Assembly (NCBI GenBank): GCA_949592205.1
Contig: CATIUR010000004.1
Location: forward strand, 13,281,501 to 13,345,500
Origin: Helichrysum umbraculigerum
Taxonomy: Eukaryota > Streptophyta > Magnoliopsida > Asterales > Asteraceae
Direction: 5' to 3'
DNA length: 64,000 bases
Part shown: one piece after another, positions 22,373 through 34,184 of the stretch
Layout of the letters: every line of letters starts with the position of its first letter
Position numbering within the stretch: position 1 is the first letter of the stretch
Notes under the pieces: generated by a model
The model's input: only the letters and a program-made list of their open reading frames with translations
The model's database searches: none
Told to the model about the DNA's origin: nothing
Made by a program: the position numbers and the translations under genes

Positions 22373-23455
22373 CAGGGGCGGTACCAGAAAAATATTACAA
22401 TGGGGGCAAAATTTAAGGATGTCCGTCACGTCGGATCCTTAAACCAGTTTTTATACCCCTTGTGTAATGTCATAATTCAAACTAAACTCATTACAATATG
22501 AGTTCACAAATCACAGTTTCATAATTATAGCAATGTTGAACTAACATATATTGTAGTTTTTCTTCTTCTTTTGTTTGTGTTATCGTTCGCGAACTTGTTT
22601 ATCTTTATGCTACTTTTTTATATATGAATTGTAACATCTTCTATAAGCTTAGTTAGAACATAAAGAATAAGAGAGATTCGTATAGGAATAATTCACCATT
22701 AGTAATTTCAACATTGCTCGTGATCTTTCAACATGAAATACTTGGGACATATTGCTGATATATTGATATTGAAGCACCTAGATCTCGTTTTGAAACCTCC
22801 AAAAGTATGTATTCGCTCAGGATAACGCTTATCTTACATATATAAACTTGGTTGTTATTCGTAAAGCATGCTCCGTATTACATTGCATAAACTGGAATTT
22901 GTTTCGATGATACTTCGAGTTCTTATTATAATTTAGATAGTATATATTTTAACTAAGTTGGAATTAAACTGATACAAAACTAATCAGTATTACCCTAAAA
23001 ATGCACATCAGTTTCTTTGTTGACTATTACTGTATCATCAATCACCAATGTTCCTAGTTATATTACATAGTAGGAAAACTAGATAAAAAAAATACTATCA
23101 ATTCGAAATGAATTTAATAAAAAAGAAGGAATTCCAATTCTTGAAGAAAGAAACTTGTGTTAAGTCACTCAATAAATAGCATTATGCACCTGCAAAAGAT
23201 TCTTGGACCCAAATAGAGTTTAACGGGATACATAATATATTTCTACGTTATTAATACCAATACATATACATATGCTACTATCGTTATAAATTACTCGTAA
23301 TTGTTTGCTGGACTCAAGCATGTTTTTTTTTATTTGGGCCTGTGGGCAGATTGACAGACCAACCCAAAGTCCAAACTAACCAAACTTTTTTTTTTCTTTT
23401 TGAAAGCCCAGTGTGGGCAGTGGCCCACATGGCCCACAGTGTAAAACCGCCACTG
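22373..23455. mobile_element. Non-autonomous hAT element, 1083 bp
   Basis: The ends are CAGGGGCGGTACCAG and the imperfect inverse ACCGCCACTG, with a perfect 8-bp duplication CCGACCAT at 22365-22372 and 23456-23463. The interior shows no transposase frame. The CAGGGGCGG terminus is typical of plant hAT elements. The right half is rich in GGCCCACA words. Confidence 0.85.
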
Positions 23456-23463
23456 CCGACCAT

Positions 23464-24749
23464 AACCATACGTGCAACTTTAACTATCATATGAGTTGTC
23501 CATCATTATTGCAGATCACCTTACAAATGCAAATTAAAACTAATTCTAATTCTGTATGCATATATGATTTATGTTAATACTTAATGCGTTGTTGACTTTA
23601 GGATATTTCGGTAAATGTTAGTTTTGTTCTTATATTTAAGATAAGTTTGCGTGAAATACTTCAAGAATTTCTTAAATGAACGAGGGTAATAAATAAGGAT
23701 AAATATAAAAATCAGTGATTTTGAAGAGTATTTTTTGCAAACAGATAATTTTTTTAGCCAAAAAAAATATGAAACGTCAACAATAAAAACAAGACGAAGG
23801 GAGTATCTAATTTTTTTTTCGGTAATTAAACTTTCAACCGTTAGCATGATCTACTAACTACTACAGAATATAAAACCAAAAAGGTAAAAACTTGGTCAAA
23901 TATCGTGTTATTGTACTATTGCAAAACGTGTTACTTTGGTTAAAGTATGATGCAAATGTATCTTTACGGTTACAATCTACTAAATCGTTTTCTTCAAATA
24001 GATAGATTCAACTCTCTCTGCTAATAACCATATGATTAAACTCGATACTAATTAACCATACCAAAATGTTGGTATATGTAAACTAAAACTCAATTTAGAT
24101 CGTTACTGACACACTACGTAGAGTTACAGGCTACTAACGAGTAATCGAAATAGCGAAGTTTGATAAATGGATTGTTAAAATCATTAAAGGAGTATGCTTT
24201 TGATGGGTTCCCATCTTGGAGCTTCTCTTGTTTTTTTTTGCTTTTGGTACTTTTTTGAGTTCTAATATACATTTGCGTTTAAGAAAAAAGAAAAAAATTG
24301 TGCATCAGAGACGCATTTTTGTTTTACGGCCATCAAAAAGATTTTGTTTACATTTGTGATGATTTCCAAATACAAATCATTAATGGGCCGGAGCTCGGGA
24401 TCGCTCATAAGCCCATACTCATTGGTCCATAACTCCATATTCACCGCTGTCAAGTGTCTGTCAACTATTTTTAAGTCATTTTCTTTGTATTACCAAATGC
24501 TACAAATTTGTTAACACTAATTGAGCAAACAAATAAAAGAGAAAACTCAAATTATGAAGTTTTAACCAAGTATTTACACTTTTACTTTTTCATATTTCAT
24601 CATCCTTTCTATAAATCTATGAATCTAATCATACCAAAACAAGTACCAAGACTCCAAGAGCTTTACATGTATTTTAAGTTTAAAAAAAGTGCAATCTTCT
24701 ATCGTTAAAATAGTCTCCGTAATCAAAATATCAACAAGTATATTACCAT
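23464..24749. other. AT-rich intergenic DNA, nothing supported
   Basis: No ORF with support, and no terminal repeats that I can pair. Poly-T and poly-A runs are frequent (for example near 23750 and 24230). Confidence 0.45.
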
Positions 24750-24759
24750 TATATTCATA

Positions 24760-25600
24760 GGGTAGGGTTCAAATGAGAATAGGAATTTGTGTGAGAATGA
24801 GGGAACCAATGATATCAAGCTATGTGTACAAAGAGAATGTTCCACATATACAAAACCCATTTACCCCCAACATCAATTATCTCACAAACGACAAATCGAA
24901 AAATTATGAAAAGTGCACCATTAAATTCGTCGTTTTCTCCTCTTCGATTTGCCGTCCCTCAAGACATACTTTCGAAAAGTTTTTTTTTTTTTTTTTTCAT
25001 TTTTTTGGTGGGTTTCACATTCTTAACACATGTGTTAAAGTGTTGCGTTTAGGGTTTAGGGTTTGGGGTTTAGGGGTTAGGGTTTAGGGTTTGAGGTTTG
25101 GGGTTTCTCCCCGAAACCCCAAACCTCAAACCCTAAACCCCAAACCCTAAACCCTAAACGTTTTACAAAACGCTAAACCCTAAATCTTTCTAAACCCTAA
25201 ACCTTGAACCCCTTCTAAACCCTAAACCCTTATAAACCCTAAACCATAAACCCTACTAAACGCTAAACCTAACCCTAAACCCTAACCTTAACCACAAATT
25301 AAATGTACAACTAATCACTAACACATGTGTTACTAATTTGTGAAACCCACCAAAAAATGAGAAAATTTTTTTTTGTCAAAAGTATGCCTTGAGGGTCGGC
25401 AAATCGAAGAGGAGAAAACGCTGAATTTTATGGTGCAATTTTCATGATTTTTCGATTTACCGTTTGTGAGATATTTAATTTTTAAAAATGTGGAGGAGAG
25501 AGAATAAATGTGAAGGAGAGAGAATAAAGTGACACATGGCAGAAATCTGTTGGTTCCCTCATTCTCACTCAAAATTAGTGTACTCATTTGAACCTTACTC
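24760..25600. mobile_element. Mutator-like foldback element with telomere-repeat core
   Basis: Long inverted arms of roughly 270-280 bp start at GGGTAGGGTTCAAATGAGAA and end at the inverse, TCATTTGAACCTTACTC. The direct repeat TATATTCATA flanks both sides (24750-24759 and 25601-25610), giving the 9-11 bp duplication typical of Mutator-like elements. The arms pair over long stretches, for example CTCCTCTTCGATTTGCCG with its inverse near 25397 and GGTGGGTTTCACA with its inverse near 25340. There is no transposase. The core is listed separately. Confidence 0.85.
25046..25292. repeat. Inverted degenerate telomere-type repeats
   Basis: From about 25046 the plus strand reads variants of TTTAGGG (GTTTAGGG, GTTTGGGG, GTTTGAGG). 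At about 25109-25112 (CTCC/GAGG turn) it switches to the complement CCCTAAA and continues with CTAAACCC variants to about 25292. The array is thus a head-to-head palindrome of plant telomere units at the centre of the foldback element. Confidence 0.85.
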
Positions 25601-25610
25601 TATATTCATA

Positions 25611-26464
25611 AAAATGATAAGTCACTTAGAGCATTCGATCACTATGATAACTAGTTTCATCCACTACTTGATGTCACATCAGCATCGCTTACTCATCACT
25701 CATAAAAAAAGAAATTAAAAAAAAAATCTAATTATAACTTACCCATCAGTTACTAACTAATATGATTCAAATTTATTCACTGCAATACTATCTACCTACC
25801 ACAATGCAACCTTAAAGTTTATTCACGTTCTAACAAGTCGAATAGTAACTCAAAATATGAGTTGAAAAACTAACTCATATGATTAGTTGGAAAACGAGAA
25901 CAATAATCTATTCACGAGTGCTCTGATTTCTGCTACAGTACAAGCAACACATAAAGTACGTAATATGAATTATTGTTGATCGAGTTCCCCTTTAATGTGT
26001 GTGTTCCCACAACTTTCTAAAAGAAGCAACAAACCCCAAATACCCTCCTCACCTAATTTCTTATTCTATTAGAAACAAATTACCTAATTAAATGTTCGAT
26101 CATGTTACCATGAACTTCAATCAAAAGGAACCTGATTCAAAAGGAACCTAATTAATTGATTGCCTTTCAAAAAAAAAAAAGGAACCTGATTGATTAGACA
26201 ATTTCCAAAAATATGTTTGTTAGATGTTAGATGCACTTAATTAGATTCAAATTACCAAATGTGTGCTTCAAATTTTAGCTTCAACAATTGAGTGCATATC
26301 TTCTTAATATATACAAGGCTCCAAACACATCCAACGTATAACACGTCAAAAGATCAGAAAAAAAAAAACCCGACACGCAATCCCTTTTGTTTTTATTCAG
26401 TAAAAACTTAGTAGAACCGTCATTTCTTAAAGTAATGAATCTTTTGGTTTTTTGCCGTGCTTTA
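25611..26464. other. Intergenic DNA, nothing supported
   Basis: Low-complexity AT-rich sequence. A small local duplication of AAAAGGAACCTGATT occurs near 26120-26190. No gene or element ends were found. Confidence 0.4.
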
Positions 26465-26744
26465 AGAGCATCTTCAATGAAAGCTTTTTTACATTTCATC
26501 TCACTTATTTATAAAAAAGCTTTTAGTCCAATGTTAAAAAAACTTTTAGAAAGCTTTTTTAGATATAAGGAGGGGACTAATATGAAAATATTATAGCATA
26601 AAATAGCAAAAAAGCTTTTGCCCCAAAGCTTGATAAATCTCAAGCTTTTCATATAAAAAGCTTTTGCTTCAATGATCAAAAGCTTTGTCAACCACTTTTT
26701 TACACAAAAAAAGCTTTACATAAACCCTTCATTGGAGGTGCTCT
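26465..26744. mobile_element. MITE, about 280 bp
   Basis: The left end AGAGCATCTTCAATGAA and right end TTCATTGGAGGTGCTCT are inverse with few mismatches. The interior is built of AAAAAGCTTTT palindromic words. No clear target duplication can be read, so the superfamily is left open. GAGCATCTCCAATG termini are common in plant MITEs. Confidence 0.75.
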
Positions 26745-27043
26745 GAGGTGAACCAAAACACACACGCATACATCATTTACACCTACAACTTGACTTCATG
26801 ATAACGCTTGACCCTTTGTCCTTCCCTTTTATTTTATGATCGTGTGAAATACTTAATGATAGATTGTCATCATCATCAAATGCATATTTCCTATCTTCTT
26901 CTTTCTCCACAGAGGTTTGTTAGTTAAAGTTATATTTGCGTCAATGGTAATTTATGTTAATGTTTGTAGTAGTACTGTTTGAATTTTTGTTATTCAATTC
27001 GTTCTTGCTTTCATGAAAACATTTGTCTATGTGTCACCGTATC

Positions 27044-27971
27044 GGTAATTTTTAGATTAGATGGATAATCTTATATATGCTTTAGATAAGCTTACTTATT
27101 ATTGACTTGTCACTTGCAATATATAGGTTCGGCATGGTTTAAAACCAAAAACGATATGACAATAGTATTGGTTGATCATGTTCCATCACTCGCATAACGT
27201 AAACATGTAGTTGACGTATCGAAATCCAAGGATAGATTCTAATAACTTCACTTTCACATAGCGTGAAACATGCATCTTAATTAGGAATTGACGTACGATC
27301 TAATTGGACCATAAGTGATAAGATGAAGACATCTTCAATTTCATTCTCCAAGTGTGGAAATCGCATTTGACAAAGGAGTATTAACCGTACATATGGTAAA
27401 AACGTGCAAGTGTCTACGCGCTTGTTGGTAATTTTTAGATTAGATGGATAATCTTATGCTTTAGATAAGCTTACTTATTATCTTGTCACTTGAAATAGGT
27501 TCGACATGGTTTAAAACCCAAAACGATACAGCAATCGTATTGGTTGATCATGTTCCATCACTCGCATGACGTAAACATGTAGTCGACAGGAGTGGATATA
27601 GAGGGGGGCATGGGGCAGTTGCCCCTCCAAAATTTTTCAAATCATGTAAAAAAGAATTTTTTTTAAAGATATTCATGATACTTTATAAATTTTGACCCCC
27701 TAAAATTGAAAAAATAATCAATTTTTTCCCCCTCACCTTATAAAATTCTAGCTCCGCCCCTGTTAGTCGATGTATCGAAATCCAAGGATAGATTCTAATA
27801 ACTTCACTTTCACATAGCGTGAAACATGCATCTTAATTAGGAATTGATATACGATCTAATTGGACCATAAGTGATAAGATGAAGACAATCTTCAATTTCA
27901 TCCTCTATGTGTGGAAATCGCATTTGACAAAGGAGTATTAACCGTACATATCGTAAAAACGTGCAAGTGTC
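27044..27971 (+). repeat. Tandem duplication, unit about 370 bp, second copy interrupted
   Basis: 27044-27414 and 27427-27971 are copies of one segment beginning GGTAATTTTTAGATTAGATG and ending near GTGCAAGTGTC. The second copy contains a 176-bp hAT MITE plus its target duplication. Without that insert the copies are about the same length and differ by scattered substitutions and small deletions. No coding capacity is seen. Confidence 0.88.
27587..27762. mobile_element. hAT-type MITE, 176 bp, copy 2
   Basis: The ends are CAGGAGTGGATATAGAG and TTCTAGCTCCGCCCCTG. The flanks GTAGTCGA (27579-27586) and TTAGTCGA (27763-27770) are an 8-bp duplication with one mismatch. The length equals that of the element at 19283-19458. 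It lies only in the second copy of the local tandem duplication and so is younger than it, unless it excised from the first. Confidence 0.87.
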
Positions 27972-28392
27972 GATAAGTTTGGTTTCTAATATTCGGTAAA
28001 AAAATTCACTTTCCATTGATATTGCACCTTTGAATTTTCAAAGATGTATTCATTGTAGTCGAGCATCAACACAATTTCATCTTTACTATTTTGAAGCCTT
28101 TTGATGAGTTGACTTTGAAATTGAACAACTATTTTGGAATATATCAAAATAGAAAGGTAAACATTAATTTTAAGACGGAGTGAGTATATATATTTTATGG
28201 TATTTCTATATAATTGTAGTCGGTGTTGTTTATAGTTCTTGCTCGAATGTAAGTAATATAAGCATATTATCATATCCCTTAATCCTTTTTATTTTTATTT
28301 TTTAGAAAGGTAAGTACTCACATACTTCACTATTACAAATATATACATTAATCTACAAATATTTAAAATTGTCTCATCCCAACTTTTGAACC
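27972..28392. other. Intergenic DNA left of the nested retrotransposon block
   Basis: No gene or repeat ends identified. The minus-strand frame at 27986-28273 has no recognisable domain and AT-driven composition. Confidence 0.4.
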
Positions 28393-29640
28393 TGATGTAG
28401 GGTGCAAATTGATAAACACGAATTCAATCTGTTGATTCACTGAATACCAGAAATAATCCTTTCTAACACACGTTGATTCTTAAGAATACCGCGGGTAGGT
28501 TAAATTTCAACTCAATTGAACAACACAATTTGAGAACAAATGCAAATTTCATAAAATCAAAAACTCATCATTATTCCCCTTTTCTATTACAACTTGAAGG
28601 GCTTTTATAGCTGAAAATTTAGAAAAAAATAACTCTTGAACATCAAAAGTCCAGGACCAATCAAGAGTTGCAAACTAATTAAATAAAATATTAAAACATA
28701 ATAATGGTACTAATTACCATTAAGATAAAAATAAATGTGTTAACTGTTCTTTGGTTCAAGAAATATCTCATCTAAAATAGTAATTAGTTTTGAAGTAGCA
28801 TATCATGGTTTGTTATCCAAACTAATACATGATCTTCAATCGGTTGTTTGTTTGAACTTGTCATCAAGTCCTTTCACATAGAATTCGTTCCCCTTTCATC
28901 TTGCATCTAATCTTCCAATCACTTCCATATTCAATTCTTGCAACTCGTATGGAATATGTCTTCCATACCTTCATAACCAGAAAACCCAAATTTGTCATCG
29001 AGAATTCTATTTATAAATAAAATTTCACGTTCATCGGGTTTCTCTAGCTCCTGATAAACATCTTAGATTACCATTTCTCATTTGAACAGGAATTTCGGAT
29101 CTGATACCAACTGATGTAGGGTGCAAATTGATAAACACGAATTAAATCTGTTGATTCCTTGAATACTAGAAATAATCCCTTCTAACACACGTTGATTCTT
29201 AAAAATACCGCGAGTAGGTTAAATTTCAACTCAATTGAACAACACAATTTGAGAGAAAATGCAAATTTCATAAAATCAAAAACTCATCATTATTCCCCTT
29301 TCTATTACAACTTGAAGGGCTTATATAGGCTGAAAATTAAGAAAACAACAACTCTTGAACATCAAAAGTTGAAGACCAATCAAGAGTTGCAAAACAATTA
29401 ATAAAAACATTAAAACATAATAATGGTACTAATTACAGTTAAGATAAAAATAAATGTGTGAAGTATTATCTGGTTCAAGAAATATCTCATCTAAAATAGT
29501 AATTAGTTGATGAAGTAGCATATAATGGTTTGTTATCCAAACTAATACATGATCTTCAATCGGTTGTTTGTATTTCGGGATCATTTCCGCATCATACTCC
29601 CCGTCTAATTTTGGACTTGTCCTCAAGTCCTTTGACATAG
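28393..29640 (-). mobile_element. Tandem LTR-retrotransposon remnant Y
   Basis: Two direct copies of an LTR-like repeat (28393-28851, truncated, and 29112-29594, about 483 bp, ends TGATG...CATCA) flank a 260-bp internal scrap. A minus-strand primer-binding site (TGGTATCAGA, complement at 29100-29109) abuts the second copy two bases from its end. To the right of the second copy is a purine tract (complement of CTCCCCGTC) and the 3' internal sequence GACTTGAGGACAAGTCC, so a second internal region begins there. It is cut at 29640 by LTR X. The layout LTR-internal-LTR-internal suggests unequal recombination. No coding sequence remains. Confidence 0.7.
29100..29109 (-). other. Primer-binding site of remnant Y
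   Basis: The minus strand reads TGGTATCAGA, complementary to the 3' end of initiator Met tRNA, two bases inside the LTR end at 29112. Confidence 0.7.
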
Positions 29641-30105
29641 TGTCACACCCCACCAAACGGTAATCTACGATTAGTCTAAGTAATTGCGGAAGCTGGTGAC
29701 GTGGCGGGGCGCGAGCAGTTTCAACAAATATCCATCTACAGAGCATATGGTTATTGCAGAACATAATGTATTAAGATGTCAAGTTTAATAGTTATTACAA
29801 AAGGTTTCAACTTCGAAAAGTCATAACAGTAGTAGTATTGTTTGAAACAGTATTATCATAGAAATACATGATACAAAAGTGGATTTCATAAGTATGACTG
29901 CAATAAGTTGTAGTTATACAAATGAAATCCCACTCGTCCCAAAATGAGGTGGCATCCTAACACTTCAAGGGTTGTCCGTCCTGAATGCATGCAGATCTTA
30001 CTTACTTGCTAATTCCCTGAAAAACATAGAGAAAACGTCAACATGATTGTTGAGTGAATTCACAGGTTTGTATAAAGTGTAATAAACCAAGTTGTTTATA
30101 CATCG
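29641..30105 (-). mobile_element. LTR X, first segment (3' end of the LTR)
   Basis: Starts (plus strand) TGTCACACCCCACC, the mirror of the GGGGTGTGACA end of the long-LTR family, so it lies on the minus strand. The left flank is CATAG (29636-29640). It is interrupted at 30105 by copia A, whose target duplication CATCG is present on both sides, and it resumes at 45289. It contains the GAATTCACAGGTTT and TTGCGGAAGC words shared with the other long LTRs. Confidence 0.75.
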
Positions 30106-31150
30106 TGAAAGTCCCGAATTCACTATTGATAAGTGAAATGGAATTGCAATAAGTAAAGTTTAATTGTAGAAGGGGGTTTGAATACAATTAAAAACTTTTC
30201 TCTTGTTTTAATCGATTTTCTTAAGCAGTTTTTAATTGTTTATCACAAACAGAGTATATAGTAACAGATAATAAATCGGATATGACAATATCAAAGAACA
30301 ATAGTAATAGTAGCTAAATAGTGAATTATATTAATCATAAAATTCACAAATGTTGATTGCGGAATGGACTAGCCCAAGCTAATCCAAATCAAACACACAA
30401 GCTAACTTATTATAAAATGAGATGAGCAGTAGTGGACAAACACGCTAACTGCTCACTCGCTGAGTTACTGTAACGTACACTAGACAAACTAATCACTGAA
30501 CACACAAGTGATAAGTACGTACAGAAAAACTAGCCTCTAAAGTACAATAAGTTGAACTATATATACGACAAGAATCCCGTAAATATCTCATATAAAATAG
30601 GATCTTGGAATGACACGTGTTGCTGCTTGATTGGCTTGATCTCTGATGAACCGACATACTGCGGGTCCCAATTATGTTACCGCAAAGATCTCGTTACCTT
30701 AAATCCAATCAGTTCCCGCCACGTAATCATTCGAAAAAACTTCAAGTACGAAGACTCTTGCTGATGTGTATATAATTACAGTACTTTTGTACTTGATGAT
30801 TGAGAGGCTTTATTGAATAGTCACTGAAGATGCAGTAATTCTCCTCACTCACTGCGAGATAACATGCTCTTATGACTTGAAATAGAGATCTTCAAGGACT
30901 AGCTATTATTTGGGCAGTGACTTTTGCCTTATTAGATTTGAAGATGTAGAACTCTCGCTGCTAAGTATCAGCGACACACAAAGTTGAATTCTAATCTTTC
31001 TCAGCATATCATTTCCCTTGAGAGTAGAGTGAATAATGATCAGTAGTAATAAACTCCAGCAACAACAGCTTTGACACAATCCATAGTAGTGCATAGTTGA
31101 GTTGGTCAGCGACTAGTGACTCAACATGGTCAGCGACTAGTGACTCAACA
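30106..31150 (-). repeat. 3' LTR of copia A
   Basis: 1045 bp; the plus strand begins TGAAAGTCCCGAATTC and ends AGTGACTCAACA. The adjacent complement of a purine tract (ATCTCCCCCTAAATG, 31151-31165) confirms that this is the 3' copy on the minus strand. The outermost U3 holds a direct repeat of GTCAGCGACTAGTGACTCAA. Confidence 0.92.
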
Positions 31151-31623
31151 ATCTCCCCCTAAATGATTGTGATCAAAGCTCCCTAGACAAACTCGTTGCT
31201 GATAAAGTTTATAGTCAATGTTTAAGATTTTAAACATTCAGTGACTTATACTTGATCCATTCATTTTCTTTTTGGATTCTTTTGACATGATCTGAGTTTT
31301 GCACTTTGATTTTCTCAAAAGATCATATATTATTGAACTGCAAAATATAAATCTTACAAATGTTTTCAGTTACAATAAATCTAATTTATTACAAAAATTT
31401 CACCATGTATGACAGTATCTTCTGGTCTGAGTAGTTGCAGATCAACAGCTGGTGCAGCTTCAGTGATTTTACATTGTAGTGACTCTTGAGATAACAAACC
31501 CATTATCTTCAACTTCAGTGATCTTGAATTGTAGTGACTTTTGAGATAACAAACCTATTATCTTCAGTGATCAGATTACCTTTGATAAGTTGAAGTGACT
31601 CTTGACATATCAAACCTACTATC

Positions 31624-32034
31624 TGTTTGTCCCTTACTTAGGATCTAGAACGAACCGAGTCAATCCAATCGATGGCGGAAACAACGATTAGATTATCAAA
31701 CAAACACACGAACAATCAATACGCAATCAATATCAAACGAACGTAATATTATTGCTTATAGTCGATCAGATTACAGAGAATTTCGACAGATTATGTTTAG
31801 GGTTTCGTCCACCCTAAAACAGAAAACACAAATCGTTTTTATACAAAAACTGGCACCTGCGACGTAGCACGCTACGTCGCAGGCCCAAGCCCATGCGACG
31901 TCTGCTACGTCGCAGGCCCAATACCTGACGTCGCACCTGCGACGTAGTGCGCTACGTCGCAGGAGTCAGGAATCCTATTTCTAATTACAAACTACGAGCT
32001 AGACCAACTGACAGACACTAAACATGTACTAACA
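31624..32034 (-). mobile_element. Small solo LTR, 411 bp, in the 3' region of copia A
   Basis: TG...CA ends (TGTTTGTCCC and TACTAACA on the plus strand) and a perfect 5-bp duplication CTATC (31619-31623, 32035-32039). A TATAAAAA on the minus strand (31836-31843) gives the orientation. About eight ACGTCGC/GCGACGT words lie at 31855-31970, directly upstream of that TATA box. This is a different LTR family from the long ones but carries the same motif type. Confidence 0.87.
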
Positions 32035-32568
32035 CTATCTTCAGCGATCAGATTACTTTTGATAACAGAAGTCATCTTAGATTACCTTTGATAACAGAAG
32101 TCATCTTGAAACTTACTACACATTCAGAGAAGATTACTACTTTGTTAGATGAGTATGTTGCTCAGGCATTGTTTGACTTGGAGAATGCAAACCAGGACCT
32201 AAAGAGTGACCTAGAACCACAATGAACATGTTTCTAGTGGTTTCTTCATCCAAGTTTTTCTAATCAGCATTTCTGGTAACATCATCACTTTCTCCCATTA
32301 TCACTTTCTCCCCCTTGATGTTAACATCATCACTTACATCATAATCATCAGAGTCATCAGATTTCTCCCCCTTGATGTTAGCATGAAATGTTGTGATTGA
32401 CTTTCGAACGTTTTAAGTATGAGTGATGTATTTTGCTACGGATTTGGCTTCCTCGTCATCACCAGCTTGTGTTCTAGCTGATGGATAATTGGAAACAGAG
32501 AGGTCAACCTGTATCTCTCCATGTGTCTGTGGAGAGATATTGACAGTTGGTGTAGTGATAGATGAGAT

Positions 32569-33162
32569 TTAGCCCGGGTCTATAGCCAGTGATGTGGCAT
32601 CAGCGATGGGTGTGTTATCACCCACTGATACCACTAGCCCTTTTGATGAAATGTCATCCTTTTGTGAGAGTGACAAGTGGCTGCTGGGTAGACTCAATTT
32701 GGAGGTGTGGGATGCACCCGAATCACTGCTAACAATGGGTTGAGCCATTGTAGCTGTCTGTAGTTGTCCCTTTTTAGAATCACTGGACTTTTGGGAGTCC
32801 AATGAAGCAGTTGAAGGCTTGGGGTCAGCAAGGGTGCCCGCAGGAACTGAACGTTCAGCCTCCGCTTCACCCTTGGCATCCTTGGATGTCTTCATTTTGC
32901 TATGTCCCTGATCCGTTAATGTCAGGAACCCTAATTTGGATGCTTTCTTGGGAGAAGATGGTGGTTTCTTGACTGGTGGTTGACTAATGATAGTCACTGG
33001 AGGTGTTGTCAGTGACGTAGTCGATTTGGTGGCAGTAATGGACGATTGTATAGAGGCACACTTTTGATTCCCGTTGTCAATAAAACTCTGAAGATATGAA
33101 ACCACTTGAACTATCGAGTGAGTATTGATAAACCAAAACTTACTGAGCCATTCTCGGTTCAT
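32569..33162 (-). pseudogene. Damaged accessory ORF of copia A
   Basis: A 197-residue frame opens with the block EWLSKFWFINTHS and runs into Ser/Thr/Pro-rich sequence containing TTSLTTPPVT, KLGFLTLTDQGHS and AQPIVSSDSGASH. The same blocks occur in copia C between 51712 and 50229. In copia C about 200 codons separate the EWLSEFWF block from the Pro-rich part; here they are missing and the frame reads straight through. The stop at 32569-32571 falls where copia C continues. No catalytic motif is seen and the function is unknown. Confidence 0.7.
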
Positions 33163-34184
33163 CTCTCCAGGTGATAACGTAAGAACAAAGAGAATAAAGT
33201 GGTTTATTCAAAAGGTTTAGTTTCTCCGCATGCTCTATTTTTGATCAAGTTATCTTTTCAAAATTTATCTGATTTGTACACTGTAACAACAAGATCTTTG
33301 GTTTCTGCAAAGGCTCGAAGAGCTTTGAACTCTGCAGAGATGGTGTTTAAAAAAAAATAAGATTTTGATCTTGCCAGTGATAAAGATGTTTTGCAATATT
33401 TTCGCCTTTAAAACAGAGTGTTTTTCTTATGAAAATCAAGAAGGCGTAAAATGAAATGTGTTAAATCGCTGTTTTATAGCGTGCTTCTTGATAATCATGT
33501 GGTGGAAAATGGATCATCGTGGTCGATGATGGTGGTGAGTAGAGGTGGTATAGAGGTGATGATTGATGGTGGTAAGTGGTATAGGGGTGATGATTATGGA
33601 ACCTGGTGGTATTAATGGTGATGGGAGAGGTGTGCCGGAAAAGTACACTGACGTAAGAGAGAGAGTGTTAGACAATACGACTTTTTCGTTACACCACAAC
33701 CCATTTATTTCAAATGATATTTGTAAACTTAATAGCACTATTAAATGATATCTTCAATGAGAGAAAGAGTTACTGAAGATATATAATCAATTTCTTGATT
33801 TACCACCCAAAAGAAATATAACAATTATAAGATAATAAATTTAATTGTTTATCTTGCTGAGACTAGGTCTCGCTGACTTAATCACAACTTAGAATACTGA
33901 TCGAGTCATTGTGATATAGTTACAGTTTTGATATAAATTTAACTTATCAACTCACTATTGTTACATTGTAAGTTTTTTTTTCTCTCTCTTTGGTTTTTTT
34001 TTTTTTTTTAAAGAACATGAATATAGATTATGTCTTATGTTAAATGTATAGCATATTTCTATATTACACCTCACTGATCTAGTTACAACTTAGAATACTA
34101 ACTAAATCAGTTAGAGATACCATAGAGCAATACTACAAACCTATCATTTTAGACATAAGAAAAATATTCATGAGTCTTTATAAG

